DNA of 64,000 nt from Klebsormidium nitens (Eukaryota; Streptophyta; Klebsormidiophyceae; Klebsormidiales; Klebsormidiaceae), in NCBI GenBank assembly GCA_000708835.1, contig DF237104.1, positions 103,101-167,100 of the forward strand, given 5' to 3'. The position numbers were made by a program, and so were the translations under genes. Below are positions 31,185 to 43,746 of the stretch, piece after piece. Each line of letters starts with the position of its first letter. Position 1 is the stretch's first letter. The notes under the pieces are model-generated. The model ran no database searches. It was not told the origin of the DNA and worked only from the letters and a program-made list of their open reading frames with translations.

Positions 31185-34100
31185 TCAGATCCCGGCCCAC
31201 TCGAGCGACGACGCTCGGAGATCGTCGGAGGAACCGATGGAACACGAGCGCGGCTGCCGTTGAGCTATGGCGTACAGCGCAAGCGGGTGGCAGTGGCTGA
31301 CCGCTGACAGCCACGCCCCGATGCGCCCAAAGCCGCTATCCCGAGTAAACACCTGAAAAGCGAGAGAAACCTACGCTAAGACATCCGCTGTGGAAGAAGC
31401 ATCGCAACTCACAAGATGACGGGGTGAAGTGGAAAAGAGCATAATGAGCTTTTGACGACCACAGAGCTGGGGGTTGGTTGAGTTCCGTTCTCAGAGGGTA
31501 GAAGATGGAAACTTCGGGCAGCAACAAGCAGCCATATGCGTCATAAAGGCATAGGGTAAACAATTCTAGAGCGCAATATGCTGGCTCGAACAGAGAGCGA
31601 GTTTCGCTACACTGCCTCGGGGTGGGTAAGGTGACCCGTTTGCACTGCAGAGAAGATCGTCCAATAAGCATTTGGCTTAACCGCAGGTTTTAGAGAAAGA
31701 TTGATCTCCAAGTGGCTCTACCTGTACGTCCGTCATCGCCAGCGCGTGCACCTGCGCCGCACCGAACACGAGCCCCGCGGCCGCCGAGTCGCGCTCCGCT
31801 TGAGCGCAGCTCTCGCCGTTAAGCGTGCAGTCCGGGTGCTTCGCGACGCGCTCCGTGTTCGTCAGCACTTTGTCCCCGTACCGTTCCTTGACTTTTTGCC
31901 GCAGCGTGAGGGACTCCGAAAGAAAATACCAGAGGACTTGTTGCCCCGAGCGGAGCCGGTTCTCCTCAATTTGTTCCACGCAGGCTAGGTCAGCGGCGGC
32001 CGTCTCGAGGGGGGTATCGTCGTCACCCTTGAACACGTGGTCACCGACCCTGGGGGGCAAAGAAGAAAGTTATCGTTTGTTTTGTCTTCTAACAGAAGCT
32101 GAACATTTTGCGGACGCATTTTTAAAAGTTCGAGAAATTGTCTAGAAAGAGACACCAGTTCAGGGGGCGTTCAGCTGTGCTCGATGATCCAATTTCGTTG
32201 GCTCAATGCGCGACACGGTCGCAGATACGCAGCTGAAGCAAAGGTACAGTACCAAAAGCACAGCACCAAGTCTCAGGTACGTGAAGACACGATCTTGTCA
32301 CACAGGAACAGGGCCAGGTGCAATACTTCCATGTCTTAGCTTGAGACGTTACGGTTTGATGTGATACGCCATATTATCACTTGTATTCCCCAGAGACTTG
32401 CGTCGACAAGTCGATGCCCGGGCTGACTTTCGACAAACTATTCTTGGAGTACTATTTGATTTTCTTTTCTTCAGCTTGATCTGATGATACTTTACGACTC
32501 GCTCGAGGATATTGATGAGCCTGTCCCAGCTTGCAAACCCGCTTCTTTCCTTGAAAGCGGCAGGTAATGTTGACCTGCTCCAAGATTACGCCTTGTGTTC
32601 CTAGTAAAGCGGCCCATCTAGAGCTCAAACGTTCATGGACCTCCAAGCAAGCAAAGATACTCAGAAGGAACTTCGCAAGCGCGTCACTTCTGGGATCTAC
32701 ATTGCACTGTATATCTTCGGGCATTTTGCCTGCGGATTTAGCGTCCAAGCTTTCAAACGACAGGCGAGATGTGCATCAAGGCTTTACAAATTTTACCGAG
32801 ACTGACTTGACGACCCCTTCCAAAGTTCCGCGGTTCGAGAGTTGGCAGCATTTGCTCCTCACCGGACCATAATCCCAATCTTGAGGGCGTCTTTGGCTCC
32901 CTCAAGCACGCTGATCTCGCGCTTCATCTCGGGCGAGATGCGGTCCGTGAGCGAGAAGAGGTAGTGGTACGCGCACGCAAACGCGGTGTCCGGCCGCAGG
33001 CCCCAGTCCAATAGCTGCTGCCGATGGAACGGGTTCTGCGGAAAGGGGGTGTCACGAGATTGGGTTATGTGGTTGATATATTCGGAGTATTGGGCTGGAA
33101 TGTCAAAGGAGGGCCTTGGAATAGAGACGGTGCCAATGAATCGGTTTGTGCAGAATGGAGTCTTTGGATTAGTGCTTGGGTTATAGACACTCTTCACAAT
33201 GTGCTTCGAACCGAAGTTGTTCAAAGATAGACCCAGGTGATGGGGATGGACACAGAACGAGGATTGTGCTTGAATGGCATCTTGTCACCTCACCTACTCA
33301 GAAACCAAACAAACGCTTCATTGCTGATGGAAAGGGTCTGAGCAGGGGAGAGACCTCGGGCTGTCAAATTATGTCATTGAAGAAATGTGTTTCAATCTTT
33401 GTTAAACAGACTGTATGTAGAACAACATACGTAAGACCCTGAGCTCTGGCAGAAAACCAGATTAAAGGATTCGCTCATTAGGTCTTGGTGAGAAGAATCA
33501 GGGTGTTTTGCTGACCACAAAAGGAAGCTCCTTTAGGTCCTTCCATCTGAAGCCACTCACTAGCTTGGCTAGATGTTGTCACACCAATCAGCATCAAAAT
33601 CATGCTTTTTGAAACTTACCACCAATTGACACCTGATCTCGAAGAGACTTGGAACAACAAGCATAGTGCTGTGGATGTACCTTCAAAACCGCATCTTGCG
33701 AGACAGACTGCTCCAATAATCTTGCCAGTTCAATAACGCAGAAAGCACCTCCACCTCCAAGAAAATTATGCCCAGCCGTCAGTTTGCCTCGATCATGACA
33801 GACGTAACGGCCAAGAATTTCTGCGGGTTTAAAATTAGAAGAATCGTACAATGGCGGTGCGCACATACATTACACAACACGTGAAAGCAAACAAAACTTT
33901 CGACCAATCGAAGGCAATCACTCACATCAAAGAGCACGTGCGTGCGCCCCCTATTTGACTGGATGTACACTGTCTCTGCGTCCGCTGTCCCCTCCGGAAA
34001 CTCCCTCAGATCCTGCGTCCGGAAGATCTCCACGCTGTCCTCGTCCATGTTCACCAATCCCCAAAAGGGGCCGTTTGGCTCAACAAAGTCATTTGGTCGT

Positions 34101-34597
34101 GTCCAGTTTATGAAAGGCGCGTCATAGGCTGCTTCAAACGGGGGCTGGTTCCCGTGCGTAATCTGGAACGCGCGCCGGGTCAGCAGTGCGTAGTAAAACT
34201 CGGTTATGATCCCGGTTAGCTTGTCGGCCAGGCCCGTCTTTTCGACGTACAAGGAGACAGCATAACGGGGGGGCGATGTTCCATTTATGATGCTGTTGTG
34301 CAACTTGGTGTACTCATCCTGCCAATTACCACACTTGTCGGCGAGCCACGTCTTGTCCCCCGGCCACCTCCTAAACCTCTCTTCATATTCCAATGCGTGG
34401 GCGCCACCTGGCGCGCTCTTGTAGCCCGAAACGCTCCTAACCCAGCTGTTGTCCAGGCTCAGGTAAACCACCGACCATTGGGAGGAGAACGCCAGCTGTA
34501 TGTCTTCTATGAGCTGGAAACACACCGCCGCGCTTGCAAGTAAGAGAAACAAAGCGCACACGGCCCAGCAAAGGCGCTTCCGCTTTGCCTCCGTCAT
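31185..34597 (-). CDS. Fucosyltransferase-like type II membrane glycosyltransferase
   Basis: Probable Golgi glycosyltransferase acting on cell-wall or protein glycans. Exons in transcript order are 34597-33926, 33035-32863, 32049-31722 and 31352-31185, giving 446 residues with consistent phases. A short basic N-terminus (MTEAKRKRLCW) precedes a single membrane anchor at about residues 10-30, the type II topology of Golgi enzymes. The lumenal part has GLADKLTGIITEFYYALLTR, like the GxGNRxxxxxxxFxYALLTxR motif of plant fucosyltransferases, then KIGIMVRVGDHVF (an IGI-IRxGD type donor-site motif) and a C-terminal SGFGRIGAWLS. NGT and NWT sequons suggest N-glycosylation. Donor and acceptor are not determined by the sequence. 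No exon echoes were noticed here. Confidence 0.7.
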
Positions 34598-34858
34598 AGC
34601 GTGCTGTCAGCATTGCATCCCTTCATGATGTAAACAGAACTTGATGAGCAGTGGCGTTCCTCCTTGCTGATGTGGCGCCACTTGCAGAAAAGATCGATTC
34701 AAGAAGTTGGGGCTTCAACACAAGTTCAAGCCTAAGGCTTCCCCGCCATGGTGAGCTCAGCTCACGCGACCGAAGTTTGCGGAGGTAGGTCTGGGCACGA
34801 ATTCCGGTACTGGTGGCGAGCGGCCGCAGGCCGGGGTCGAATCCGGCCCTGTGTTGCA

Positions 34859-34970
34859 TCGTTAGTCCGACTTTGGAATTGAAGTCGGACTAACGAGCCA
34901 CCTGGGGCTTGCAAGTTCGACTAACGATCAACGAGAAGCAAGAAGCTGATGCCTGAAGTCGGACTAACGA
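34859..34970. promoter_or_regulatory. Perfect hairpin and repeated GTCGGACTAACGA motif between divergent genes
   Basis: A perfect 15-bp stem (34859-34873 with 34882-34896, 8-base loop) is built from CGTTAGTCCGACTT and its complement. Two more copies of the arm follow at about 34915-34927 (gttcgactaacga) and 34957-34970 (agtcggactaacga). The array lies 262 bp upstream of the glycosyltransferase ATG and about 270 bp upstream of the transposase-derived gene start. A bidirectional regulatory role is inference; it could also be a small element end. Confidence 0.6.
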
Positions 34971-35241
34971 CCAGCTCTTTGCCGTTTGATATGACACGTT
35001 GGACAGACATCTCGCGGTTGGAATCAAAGCAGGTGACCAAATGTTTTGTGGGGTTCCTGCCTTGCAGAACGGGGCACAAACAAGGGGGGGCAGCTCGCAG
35101 GCGACCGCAATTTGAATGTTTGTTTGGTTAAGCGCCCGGTCTGGCCCAGGTTTACAGCAAACCTACTTCAGTGAAGAGCAACCTACGGTACTTCAGTGCA
35201 GTGTCAAAGGCTCAACACACTGCACATCAGCTCTTGTCACC

Positions 35242-38200
35242 ATGGCTTCTTTTCTGTCTTTTGGAAAAGCTGGAGAGCTTCTGACAGGTACCAACCGCAG
35301 CATGGCGTCTGGCCCGGGTCACTCTGCTGCCATAGGCTCTATAGGAGTCCAGACCAGCAATGGGGCTGCATCTAAGGCACCTGCTGGAGATGAGGCTGCC
35401 CAGTACAATCCAAGAAGCGAAGATGAAACATGTGCAAAGAACATTGTAGGTTGGTGCCATGATCAGGTTGCAACACCAGCTGACTGGAAAGATAAGAAAA
35501 CCAAGCCTCCTTGGGTCATTCCTGACATTGATCCAAAAGTGGGCCCGTCAAAGGATCAAGCCCCTGATCCTAGGTATTGGCCAAGCATGAAAAAAGAGTA
35601 CCCCAACCCGGTGCAGGCAAGCAGAGGGCAGAATGCTCTGCAGCCAAACCACTTTCACCTGGCAGGCAAGGTGGTCTATTTTGTCTTCTGGCAGTTCTTC
35701 TTTGGAGAGCTCGTGCCCATCATCTATTGCCCTAAGTGCGGAAAGGTGGACCGAGTGACATCGGATGGCTGGGTCGGTGTGACGGACAAGATTCGTCGCG
35801 TCTGTAGTGCAAACGGGCCTGCATTTCTCTTCAGCAAGGTTTTCCGCTGTGGGAAGGGCAAGAAGAAGGGGGAGGGCTGCCCGGGTACGTCACTCTCTGC
35901 ATTGAAGTCCTGTCTCTTTTGATCCTCGCAGCTTTGTGACTCTTTGGTAACAGACTCCCTGGCAGTGTTCACGAACAGGACGCTCAAAGAGTTTTCTATC
36001 TTCTTGCGGTACGAGTCAGGCACTCCATCCGGCAAGCTTCAATCAGGCATTCCATCCAGGCATGGCTTTTCAGTCAACAGTTCTGGTTGCGCTTGAAAAG
36101 CTTGCTGTGAATCTTGATGTAGTCATGCTGGACATTCTGCAGTCACAAGCTAGTCTAAAAGGACGGTCTACTCGTCTGTGTTTTTATTCAGGCACTAAAT
36201 GAGCTGCTTCGTTGTACAGGCAACGATGGGAAACCCTACCAGTTTCGCTCCCACGACGAGGGGGTCTTGGACCAGCTGCGACGACACTGCCCTGCCGTAC
36301 TCGATCAACTCTCTATTGTCTTCACCCGTGGTGGGGCTATCGAGCGTAGCTTGCTGGACACCATGGTCCGCAATGTTGCAAGCAGTGCTTCTATTGCCGA
36401 CCAGCAGAAAATGGTCCGTGAAGCGCATATGCGCACTTTTACGCAGCACAAGACTACTTACATCCAGTATGCTGCAGCGCGTGCCAAGCTTCGACAACAG
36501 CAGGGCGGTGCGCTCCTTTTCCCTGGACTTGCTCAGCAACCTCCCTCCGCCCCTGCTGATTTTGGAGAGTATGGGGACAAAGAAGGCTACCGGGGTTGGA
36601 TACCATCAACGTCCTGGATAGCAGGTTTGTATGAACGTTTAAGGACTCCAGATCATTCTCTTGCTAGCCTGTTTGAATGTTTGCTCCACAGCCTTGCAAT
36701 CTGGTGCCCATGATAATAATTGATGTGCTGCGATGCTTCCATTCACTGCTTGCTGCTGGTCGCTCCGATTGCGAGGACATCAAAGCATCAAAGTCACATG
36801 CTTCATCATGCTGATTAGATCCGGCTTTCTTCTGGGCTAGCGATGCAACTCGGTTCTTTGCAATCTGTGCTTGTCATATTGAGAAAGTTGCCTGATCTTG
36901 ATCTGTATCTCCTTTGTGCAGGCGTCATTCTTGCGTCCCTGAACTCGCGGCTTGCGTTCCTTGAACGCCATCTAGCTGCGGTGGATGGGGTTTTTTGGCG
37001 GGGGGATCATACCTTCCAAGCGGCCTCTCGGATCCGCTCAGCTGACGGGCGCAAGGATTATGCAGCTGTCTACTCAATAATGAACGAATGGTCGCAAATT
37101 GTGGGTCAATGGGCTGTGGGGGACACCTCCTTCGACGAGTATGCCACCGGGATTCGAGATGTGCTCAAGCGGTATGATGACCTTGGATATCAGGTGGGTT
37201 TGATGTATGTGGAAACTGAGCTGTTTAATCATTGATTGGGCTTGAAGTGTACGCTCTTGTCTGACTGTATGATTTGATGCTGATCTGCATTGCCTGACCT
37301 ATGAAGTGTCCTTATGTAAGTTGATACACGAGCATTCAAGACATGAGAGCCGTCCAAGTGGGTGTTGGCAGTCTGCTTTTGGAACACGTCCTGAGCTTTT
37401 GCAGGGTCTAATTCATACTTTTCATGGTCTAACACATACTTTTCATTGCAGCTCCCAAAGTACATGTGGGTTGACAACTCGCGAACAGTAGCCGCCCAGT
37501 TGTACGACGTTATCCCCAGTTTGAGCAAAGTCTTAGAGGACGCCACGCATGTCATGCGACGGGTGTTCGAGATTATTCCCGACGCCCATTCCCTCAAACG
37601 TGGGTCCACTGTTCAGCTTTATCTGTGCTCAGGACGCATTGATATCAACATTGACCGCTGAAGATTCATATGCTCTTGAAGTCAGGAAGCAAGTATTGTT
37701 CAAGATCTGTCCTGCAGTTGGTCGCACCATTTGAGTTGGACACAAGTGCCTTCGCAACCTGCTCAGTAGCATTGATTAAGGCTCAGCGCGTTAGGCCCAT
37801 GCAAAGCTTTGGCCAAGCTTGGCCGAAAGGGCTTCAGCATTCTAGTGAACTTTTCGTTCTCCATGTGCAGCCGACTTCTGCCGGGACTACTCGAGCTCCA
37901 TGTTCAAGATCCACCAGCAGGACAAGTGGGCTTTGCGGGAGTTTCTTCTGGCCGGAGGTCCTGGACGGCGGAAGTGGACACCAGCGGAGGTGGCAGCAAA
38001 GCCTGGGAGCTACTGGCGAGCGCGCTGCCGGCATACCATCCCCCCCCCCCAAGAACTAGTTAACGGCGTTGAAGCAGTCATGAAGAAGTATGAGCGGGAA
38101 ACTTGCGTCATCAACGGTGACCCTCTCATCACTGAAGATGTCCAGCACGTACATCAGCTCCAGCTCCAGCTCATGCAAGAGGGCTTGCTAAGTGGTGAGT

Positions 38201-41200
38201 CTTTCAGAACAATTTAGTCTATTCTTCCTGAGCATTGGACTGGCATCTGCGCTTTTTGTATCACCTTTTTTGGGTGTGTTACAGCACTTTCCGTAGTCTG
38301 AGCACTGCCATATTGGTGGACCGCTGCCAGTGGACATAAAGTTGTGTGTTGTGTTCTGATTGAAGTCGAGTTCGGACTGAAATGCATGCGTATCAAGCGA
38401 AGACCTGTTCCTACATTAGATACGTCTCAAGTGCTGGTCAAGAGGAGACTTGTGTGTAGATGCTTGACCATTTCTTCGTCACATGCAGATCCGATGAACG
38501 TTGAGGAGATGTACATCCTGGTCAGCGCGCCTGGCTGCATGCCCCGTTATGTTGGGGTCCGAGGCTGCTCGTCGCTAGAGGGCTACCACCGCCACCTCAA
38601 CGCGCTGCTGGGCGGGGGCAACTATTCTCCCGAGCTCGCAGGGGCTCTCATGGCCCTCTTCAACTACCGGTGGAACTACGAGTGCGCGGTTCGTAGCAAG
38701 GGGGCAAAAGATTGGGGAATGTTTGACCACTGGCTGCTGGAAGCGATGCAAGACACGTGCGCGGGGATGGGGTGGCCAAATCCGTGTCCCGAGTGGCGAC
38801 GCGCTCCCCCCACCGAAGAGCGATTCGGCGTCCATGCAAGCCCTGTGCAAGTTCGGACAGGGGGCTCTCAGGAAGATGTGGGGGAGGAGCCGGAGTTTCT
38901 GGACCAGGAGGCCACCTTCGTGGAGACTATGCTGGAGGAGCAACAGCTGAAGAGCACGCAGGCTGTGGGTAAGGCGTCTATTTCGTGGCAGGCAAAATGT
39001 TGGAGTTCCGGCACAACGGTCATGACCGTCGAATGGAAAACGAGCTTCGGCGTTGTAAGATTGAATCCTCGTTTCCCAAGTTGCTGTTATACGTTGCTTT
39101 CTTTTCTCCTCTGACTCAGTGGTCGCTTGATTCTCACATGTACTGAGCAGTCGCGTTGTCTTTGGAACGTAGTCAGAATTTCACCATGTCGCAATCAAAA
39201 CACTAATCTAGTCTGACGGTGCTGTACTGAGCTTCGCTTTGCATAGGAGAGTCGTCTGCAACGGTACCTAAAGCATCAGTCAAAGAGGCATGCACGCTTG
39301 CCTGATGTGTAACTACCATTCTGGTCTTCTCTTCTCGCACATCGCTTACAAAAGCTTCTTCATGCTTCACACATTTTGTGGTTTGCATCTTCGCATGTCT
39401 GACACAAGCTTGACCTTGGAAGCGCCTAACGATTTCATCTCGACTTTTGCAGGCGCAGCTAATGCGCAGCAACCAGTGGCTGCCGCATGCTCGCACGGAA
39501 CCATCCCCCCTGCCCGCCCTACGCCCCCCACGCATGCCTCTCCGCCCCAGCAGGGCGAGCTGGCTGCAAACGTGCCCGAGCACTCCTGCCCCCCCACCGA
39601 GGACGGGCTGCCCGGAGCAAAACGTGTGACTGCGCAACAGGGAGGGCAGCCTGTGCCCTCGCTCCCCTCCCAGCCGGACGAGCAGCCCGTGCCCTCGCTT
39701 GCCCCGCAGCAGGACGGGCAGCCTGCGGTCATGCAGGCCGCGCAGCAGGGAGAGCAGCCCGGAGTGCCCCCTATTCCCCCCCAGTACGACGAGCAGCCTG
39801 CGGTCGTGCACTGCGCCGCGCAACGGGGAGGGCAGTCCGGCGTGCCCCTGGTCCCCCCTCACAAGGACCGGCAGCCCCAAGTTGTGCGTGGAGCAGCGCA
39901 CCCGGGGGGACAGCCTGTACACTCCCCCCCGTTTCAGGACATGCTACCCGAAATTCTGCGCGCCGCACCGCAACGGGGGGTGCAGCAGCCCTCCTACTCC
40001 TGCCCCCCCAGTCAGGACGAGGTCGTCCAAGCCGCGGCGCAGCCGGGAGGGCAGCCCTCGCCATCCTTCCCCTCCAATCAGGACAAGCTGCCTGGGGTCG
40101 TGCGCGCCGCAGCACAGCCGGGGGGGCAGCCCTTTTACTCCTTCTCCCCCAGTCAGGACGGAGTGGTCCGCGCCGCGGCGCAACCGTGGGGGCAGCCCTC
40201 GCCTTCCTCCCCCCCCAGTCAAGACGGACTGCCTGGTTTCGTGCGCGCTGCGGCGCAACCGGGGGGACAACCCTCGCCTTCCTTCCCCCCCCNNNNNNNN
40301 NNNNNNNNNNNNNNNNNNNNNNNNNNNNNNNNNNNNNNNNNNNNNNNNNNNNNNNNNNNNNNNNNNNNNNNNNNNNNNNNNNNNNNNNNNNNNNNNNNNN
40401 NNNNNNNNNNNNNNNNNNNNNNNNNNNNNNNNNNNNNNNNNNNNNNNNNNNNNNNNNNNNNNNNNNNNNNNNNNNNNNNNNNNNNNNNNNNNNNNNNNNN
40501 NNNNNNNNNNNNNNNNNNNNNNNNNNNNNNNNNNNNNNNNNNNNNNNNNNNNNNNNNNNNNNNNNNNNNNNNNNNNNNNNNGGTGTTGCGCGCGCCGCGG
40601 CGCAACCGGGGGGACAGCCCTCGCCTTCCTTCCGCCCCAGTCAAGACGGCCTGCCTGGTGTCGCGCGCGCCGCGGCGCAACCGGGGGGACAACTCTCGCC
40701 TTCCTTCCCCCCCAGTCAAGACGGGCTGCCTGGTGTCGTGCGCGCCGCGGCGCAACCGGGGGAACAGCCCTCGCCTTCCTTCCGCCCCAGTCAAGACGGG
40801 CTGCATGGTGTCGCGCGCGCCGCGGCGCAACCGGGAGCGCAGCCTGTGCACGCCGGGCTAACAAGGAACACGTTGCAAGTTGCGGCTCGGCTGTTCCGCC
40901 GCGAGAAGCTTGGTGAGAACTCTCTCACTTTGCTTTACGATCCAACGGATCCTTCCTCCAGCTTCGCAATCCGAGAAGTAAGTCTTCGTTGAATCTTCAA
41001 TCTTCAATTTTGTGTACCCTTGAGGCTTCGACTTGAGAGAGCGTTTATCTGATCCTTCTTCTCATGTTGCAGTGACGAAACGAAAGCGAGACGACGGGGA
41101 CATCGCTCCGACCAGCTCCACAATAGAAAGTGAGTCCCGTTAGAATCTTTTACGATCCGTTGTTGGACGGCAGTCCCTGAGATTCGGTTACTTCCGAGCC

Positions 41201-42567
41201 AGCTCGCTTTTCAGAGATACGAAGCATCCGTTTTCAGAGTGCTCAGATTCGAAGCCTTGAAGAGTTGCGCTCGAAAAATCTGCAGTGCTAGATTGTCGTT
41301 CACATTAAGGGCATGAGGACTGCCGCGGCCTCCTTCGAAGAGCATTGCGCACGTCACAAAAACGTCAAGTTTTCAGTCGATCGATCACAAAGACGATTCC
41401 GTCTTGCAGGTCCGTTTATTCCCGGTGTACGTTTCCAGCCGGATGGTGCAGGGCTACACGGTGCTTCCTCAGCAGGTTAGTAAAAGCGGTCGTGAGCTCA
41501 GTGTGTCAACCACATATTCAAATCCATTGTGCCGTCCTGGCTTTAAGATCGCGGTTCTGAACATTCAACAGCTTTGTCGGAATGGATATATGTTGGCCAC
41601 AATCAACCGACCTGACGTGTCACCTGCGTTTCCTAGGTATGTCTGCCTTGTCTTCTTGGAACTTTTACGACCTCGCCGTCCGCAATTCCGTGTTCTGCTC
41701 ACTACCCATAATGCTGTATTTCATTGAGGAATTTTCGGATATCTTTCGTTACAATTTCGCTTGAAGACACGTCTACGAGAACTTCCGAAGCTCGTTGGAA
41801 TTTCATGTTATTAACCAAACGCTTGTTGCCGTACAGGGGAGCCACAATCGGGGTCCATCCAACGGTCTGGTGGGAACGTGCATCTACACTCAGAGCCCTG
41901 CCAAGAGGTGAAAAGACATGGGCGGCTACCATTCATTAAAAAACGTGGCGTACGACGGCCAGCGCTTCGCGAGCTGATCCGCCCAATCTCGACTCCTGCG
42001 GAGACTCGGTTGTTTTCCGAGCTTTATTCCATGCACTCCACCAACTCCTCCACCAACTGGGTAAATATGTGTCACGAGTGGAATCAGAGGGCTGCTCTCA
42101 CGGTCTCTCAAATCTCAGGGGCAGATAATGCGATCCATCAGAAGAACATTCCTCTTCTGAAAAAGTACGAGAAGGGCCTGGTCAAAGACTTCATTCGGAA
42201 AGACTCGCTCAATGCACTCATTGCTCACAATTCCGTTTCTCTGCAGCATCCCACTTATGCACCTTCGACCACCATCAACCCGTTCGTTGGTGGAATCCAT
42301 CCTTACCCACCCACTTTTGCTCACAACACTTCAATTGCACCCCCCGCTTACCCATCGATTGCAGCGCTGCCCATGGGGGGCGGAGTTGCACACCCCATGT
42401 TCTTTCATCCACCGCTCACAAACACAAGTTTCCATGTTCAAAGTGGCCCATCGCTTTCTTCTCGACCAGCTAAGAATAATAGAGGTGGCAAAGGTATTAA
42501 GAAGCACTGTAGAAAGCAGCCTGGTTGCGGCTTACCCATAGGACAATGCAGGTGCCCAAAAGCTTGA
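35242..42567 (+). CDS. DDE transposase-derived protein with Pro/Gln-rich repeat region
   Basis: Exons: 35242-35884, 36220-36624, 36922-37193, 37452-37599, 37871-38194, 38489-38968, 39453-40912 (contains the gap), 41073-41129, 41410-41475, 41837-42567. The start at 35242 has a strong context (GTCACCATGG). Residues 1-215 include a Cys motif (IIYCPKCGKVDRVTSDGW, later FRCGKGKKKGEGC). A DDE-type catalytic core is suggested by D378 in AVDGVFWRGDHTF, D448 in KYMWVDNS and E628 in GCSSLEGYHRHLNALL, with SPELAGALMALFNYRWN after it. This layout resembles KDZ-related transposases and their DUF6729-like relatives (recalled, not searched). A repetitive Pro/Gln/Ala region follows, then an NLS-like TKRKRDDGD and a Cys-rich tail (KKHCRKQPGCGLPIGQCRC). 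Ten spliced exons without visible flanking terminal repeats argue for a domesticated or intron-bearing element. Confidence 0.7.
39600..40860 (+). repeat. 75-bp minisatellite encoding a 25-residue Pro/Gln-rich repeat
   Basis: In-frame units of 25 residues, for example GVARAAAQPGGQPSPSFRPS followed by QDGLP. Units are divergent in the 5' part and nearly identical next to the gap, which suggests recent homogenisation. The retained frame shows selection for coding. Confidence 0.9.
40293..40581. other. Assembly gap of 289 N
   Basis: The gap lies inside the 75-bp repeat. The frame before the gap (position modulo 3 equal to 2) differs from the frame after it (equal to 1), and 289 is not a multiple of three, so the N count is only an estimate of the missing length. 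Confidence 0.95.
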
Positions 42568-43746
42568 GTCGTTGTAGGAGGGGCAAGTTAATCTGTTTAT
42601 TGAGCGTGTTTATTGTCGATTTCTTAGGTTAAGACGGTCGAACCGTGAATGCATCGCAATAAGTATCTGTTTAATTTAGAGAACACCGGTGTTTCACGAA
42701 TCGTTGCCATGAGACAATGAACATTTTTTCGGTTCAAATATATCATGGCCGCATAGAAATCGGGTATGAGCAAGCCGGCCTTAATATTGTGTGTAATGGC
42801 CTTGATCGAATGTACAGTACGTTAGTCTTAGCGAGTTTGCATAGATGCATACGGTACATGTTCCAACGGTCAGTCAGCAACGTGATGCGCGTTTGCCCAA
42901 AAGTTGCCGCTGATCCACTTTGAACAAGTATGATTTCATTTCACAACCGACCGTTTTACCGGTACGGGTACAAGTTTCTCGTAGTTAGTTTTGTGAGCCA
43001 TAGAAGCAATCCTATGTGATTTGAAGCAAGGCTAATTAACGACGACACAACCTAAGCTTTTTGGAGATAGACTTATCATGTTCCGCATGGTAAGTTTTCA
43101 CTTAGGTTAGTCTCTTATCCAAAGTCCTATATCAAAGCTGGTCTATCTAGACATTGTGGAAGCCGTTAAAAAGTATTCCTGTCCATCATACGTTTGCATC
43201 ATCGGCAAGTGCTCGCGCGCGGAACACGCGGGCAAGCACAATCAGGGGTCCCTTCGGGCCCCCTAGCCCCGGGGCTTCGCCCCGTGAGACCCCCTAGGGC
43301 CGCCTTCGGCGACCCCGACCCCCCATTTCCGCTCAAAAAAACGCCCCGACCTGTACAATATTTTTTAGCTAGAGGCACGACGGGGCGGACCGGGACGGCG
43401 ACGGAATTCCGGTCGGACCGATATCGAGCACTCCCTTGAGTCCATTCAAAGTTCACCAAGGAACGCCCCCTCGGGCGTCCAAATACTATAATAGGTAGGT
43501 AAATCACAAGAATGTTGTCATTAATTATTGGCACCAGGGTGGACACGAATGATCATGAGTCTGTACTACCGGTATGTAGAGGGGTCTGCCAGGCGGGCTG
43601 CCAGGTACCTGGGTAGGATTGGAATCTGGACTCTGGAGCAAAGTTTCAAAGCTCTTCATTGAAGAAATCCGCCAGAGCGGTGTTGCATCGCAAAGCCTTG
43701 AACATCATTGTTCGGTTTCTGCCAGGTTTAACTTTAGAGCATAATC
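42568..43746. other. Intergenic region with organelle-like insert
   Basis: No nuclear gene recognised. A+T-rich sequence at 42600-43185 is followed abruptly by a GC-rich stretch with clustered hairpins (43190-43490, separate entry) and then ordinary sequence up to the kinase gene. Promoter elements of the kinase should lie in the last few hundred bases. Confidence 0.5.
43190..43490. repeat. Cluster of GC-rich hairpins with TTCG-type loops
   Basis: Successive perfect or near-perfect hairpins: GGGTCCCTTCGGGCCCCC, CCCCGGGGCTTCGCCCCGTG, GGCCGCCTTCGGCGACC, and CGCCCCCTCGGGCGTCC near 43463. The GC content rises sharply compared with the surrounding sequence. Palindromes of this kind are common in green algal mitochondrial and plastid DNA, so this may be an organelle-to-nucleus insert. 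Confidence 0.6.

Noticed and set aside
34830-34850. Second tRNA-like T-arm (gccggggtcgaatccggc)
   Set aside because: The stem is present but no cloverleaf could be built from the flanks.
35116-35241. Upstream in-frame ATG of the transposase-derived gene
   Set aside because: The ATG at 35242 has a much better start context and the upstream residues look non-conserved.
39600-40860. CRISPR-like array
   Set aside because: Units are contiguous coding repeats without spacers, in a eukaryotic gene.
39944-40864. Long reverse and alternative-frame ORFs across the Pro/Gln repeat
   Set aside because: They arise from the 75-bp repeat, whose unit length is a multiple of three and so keeps several frames open.
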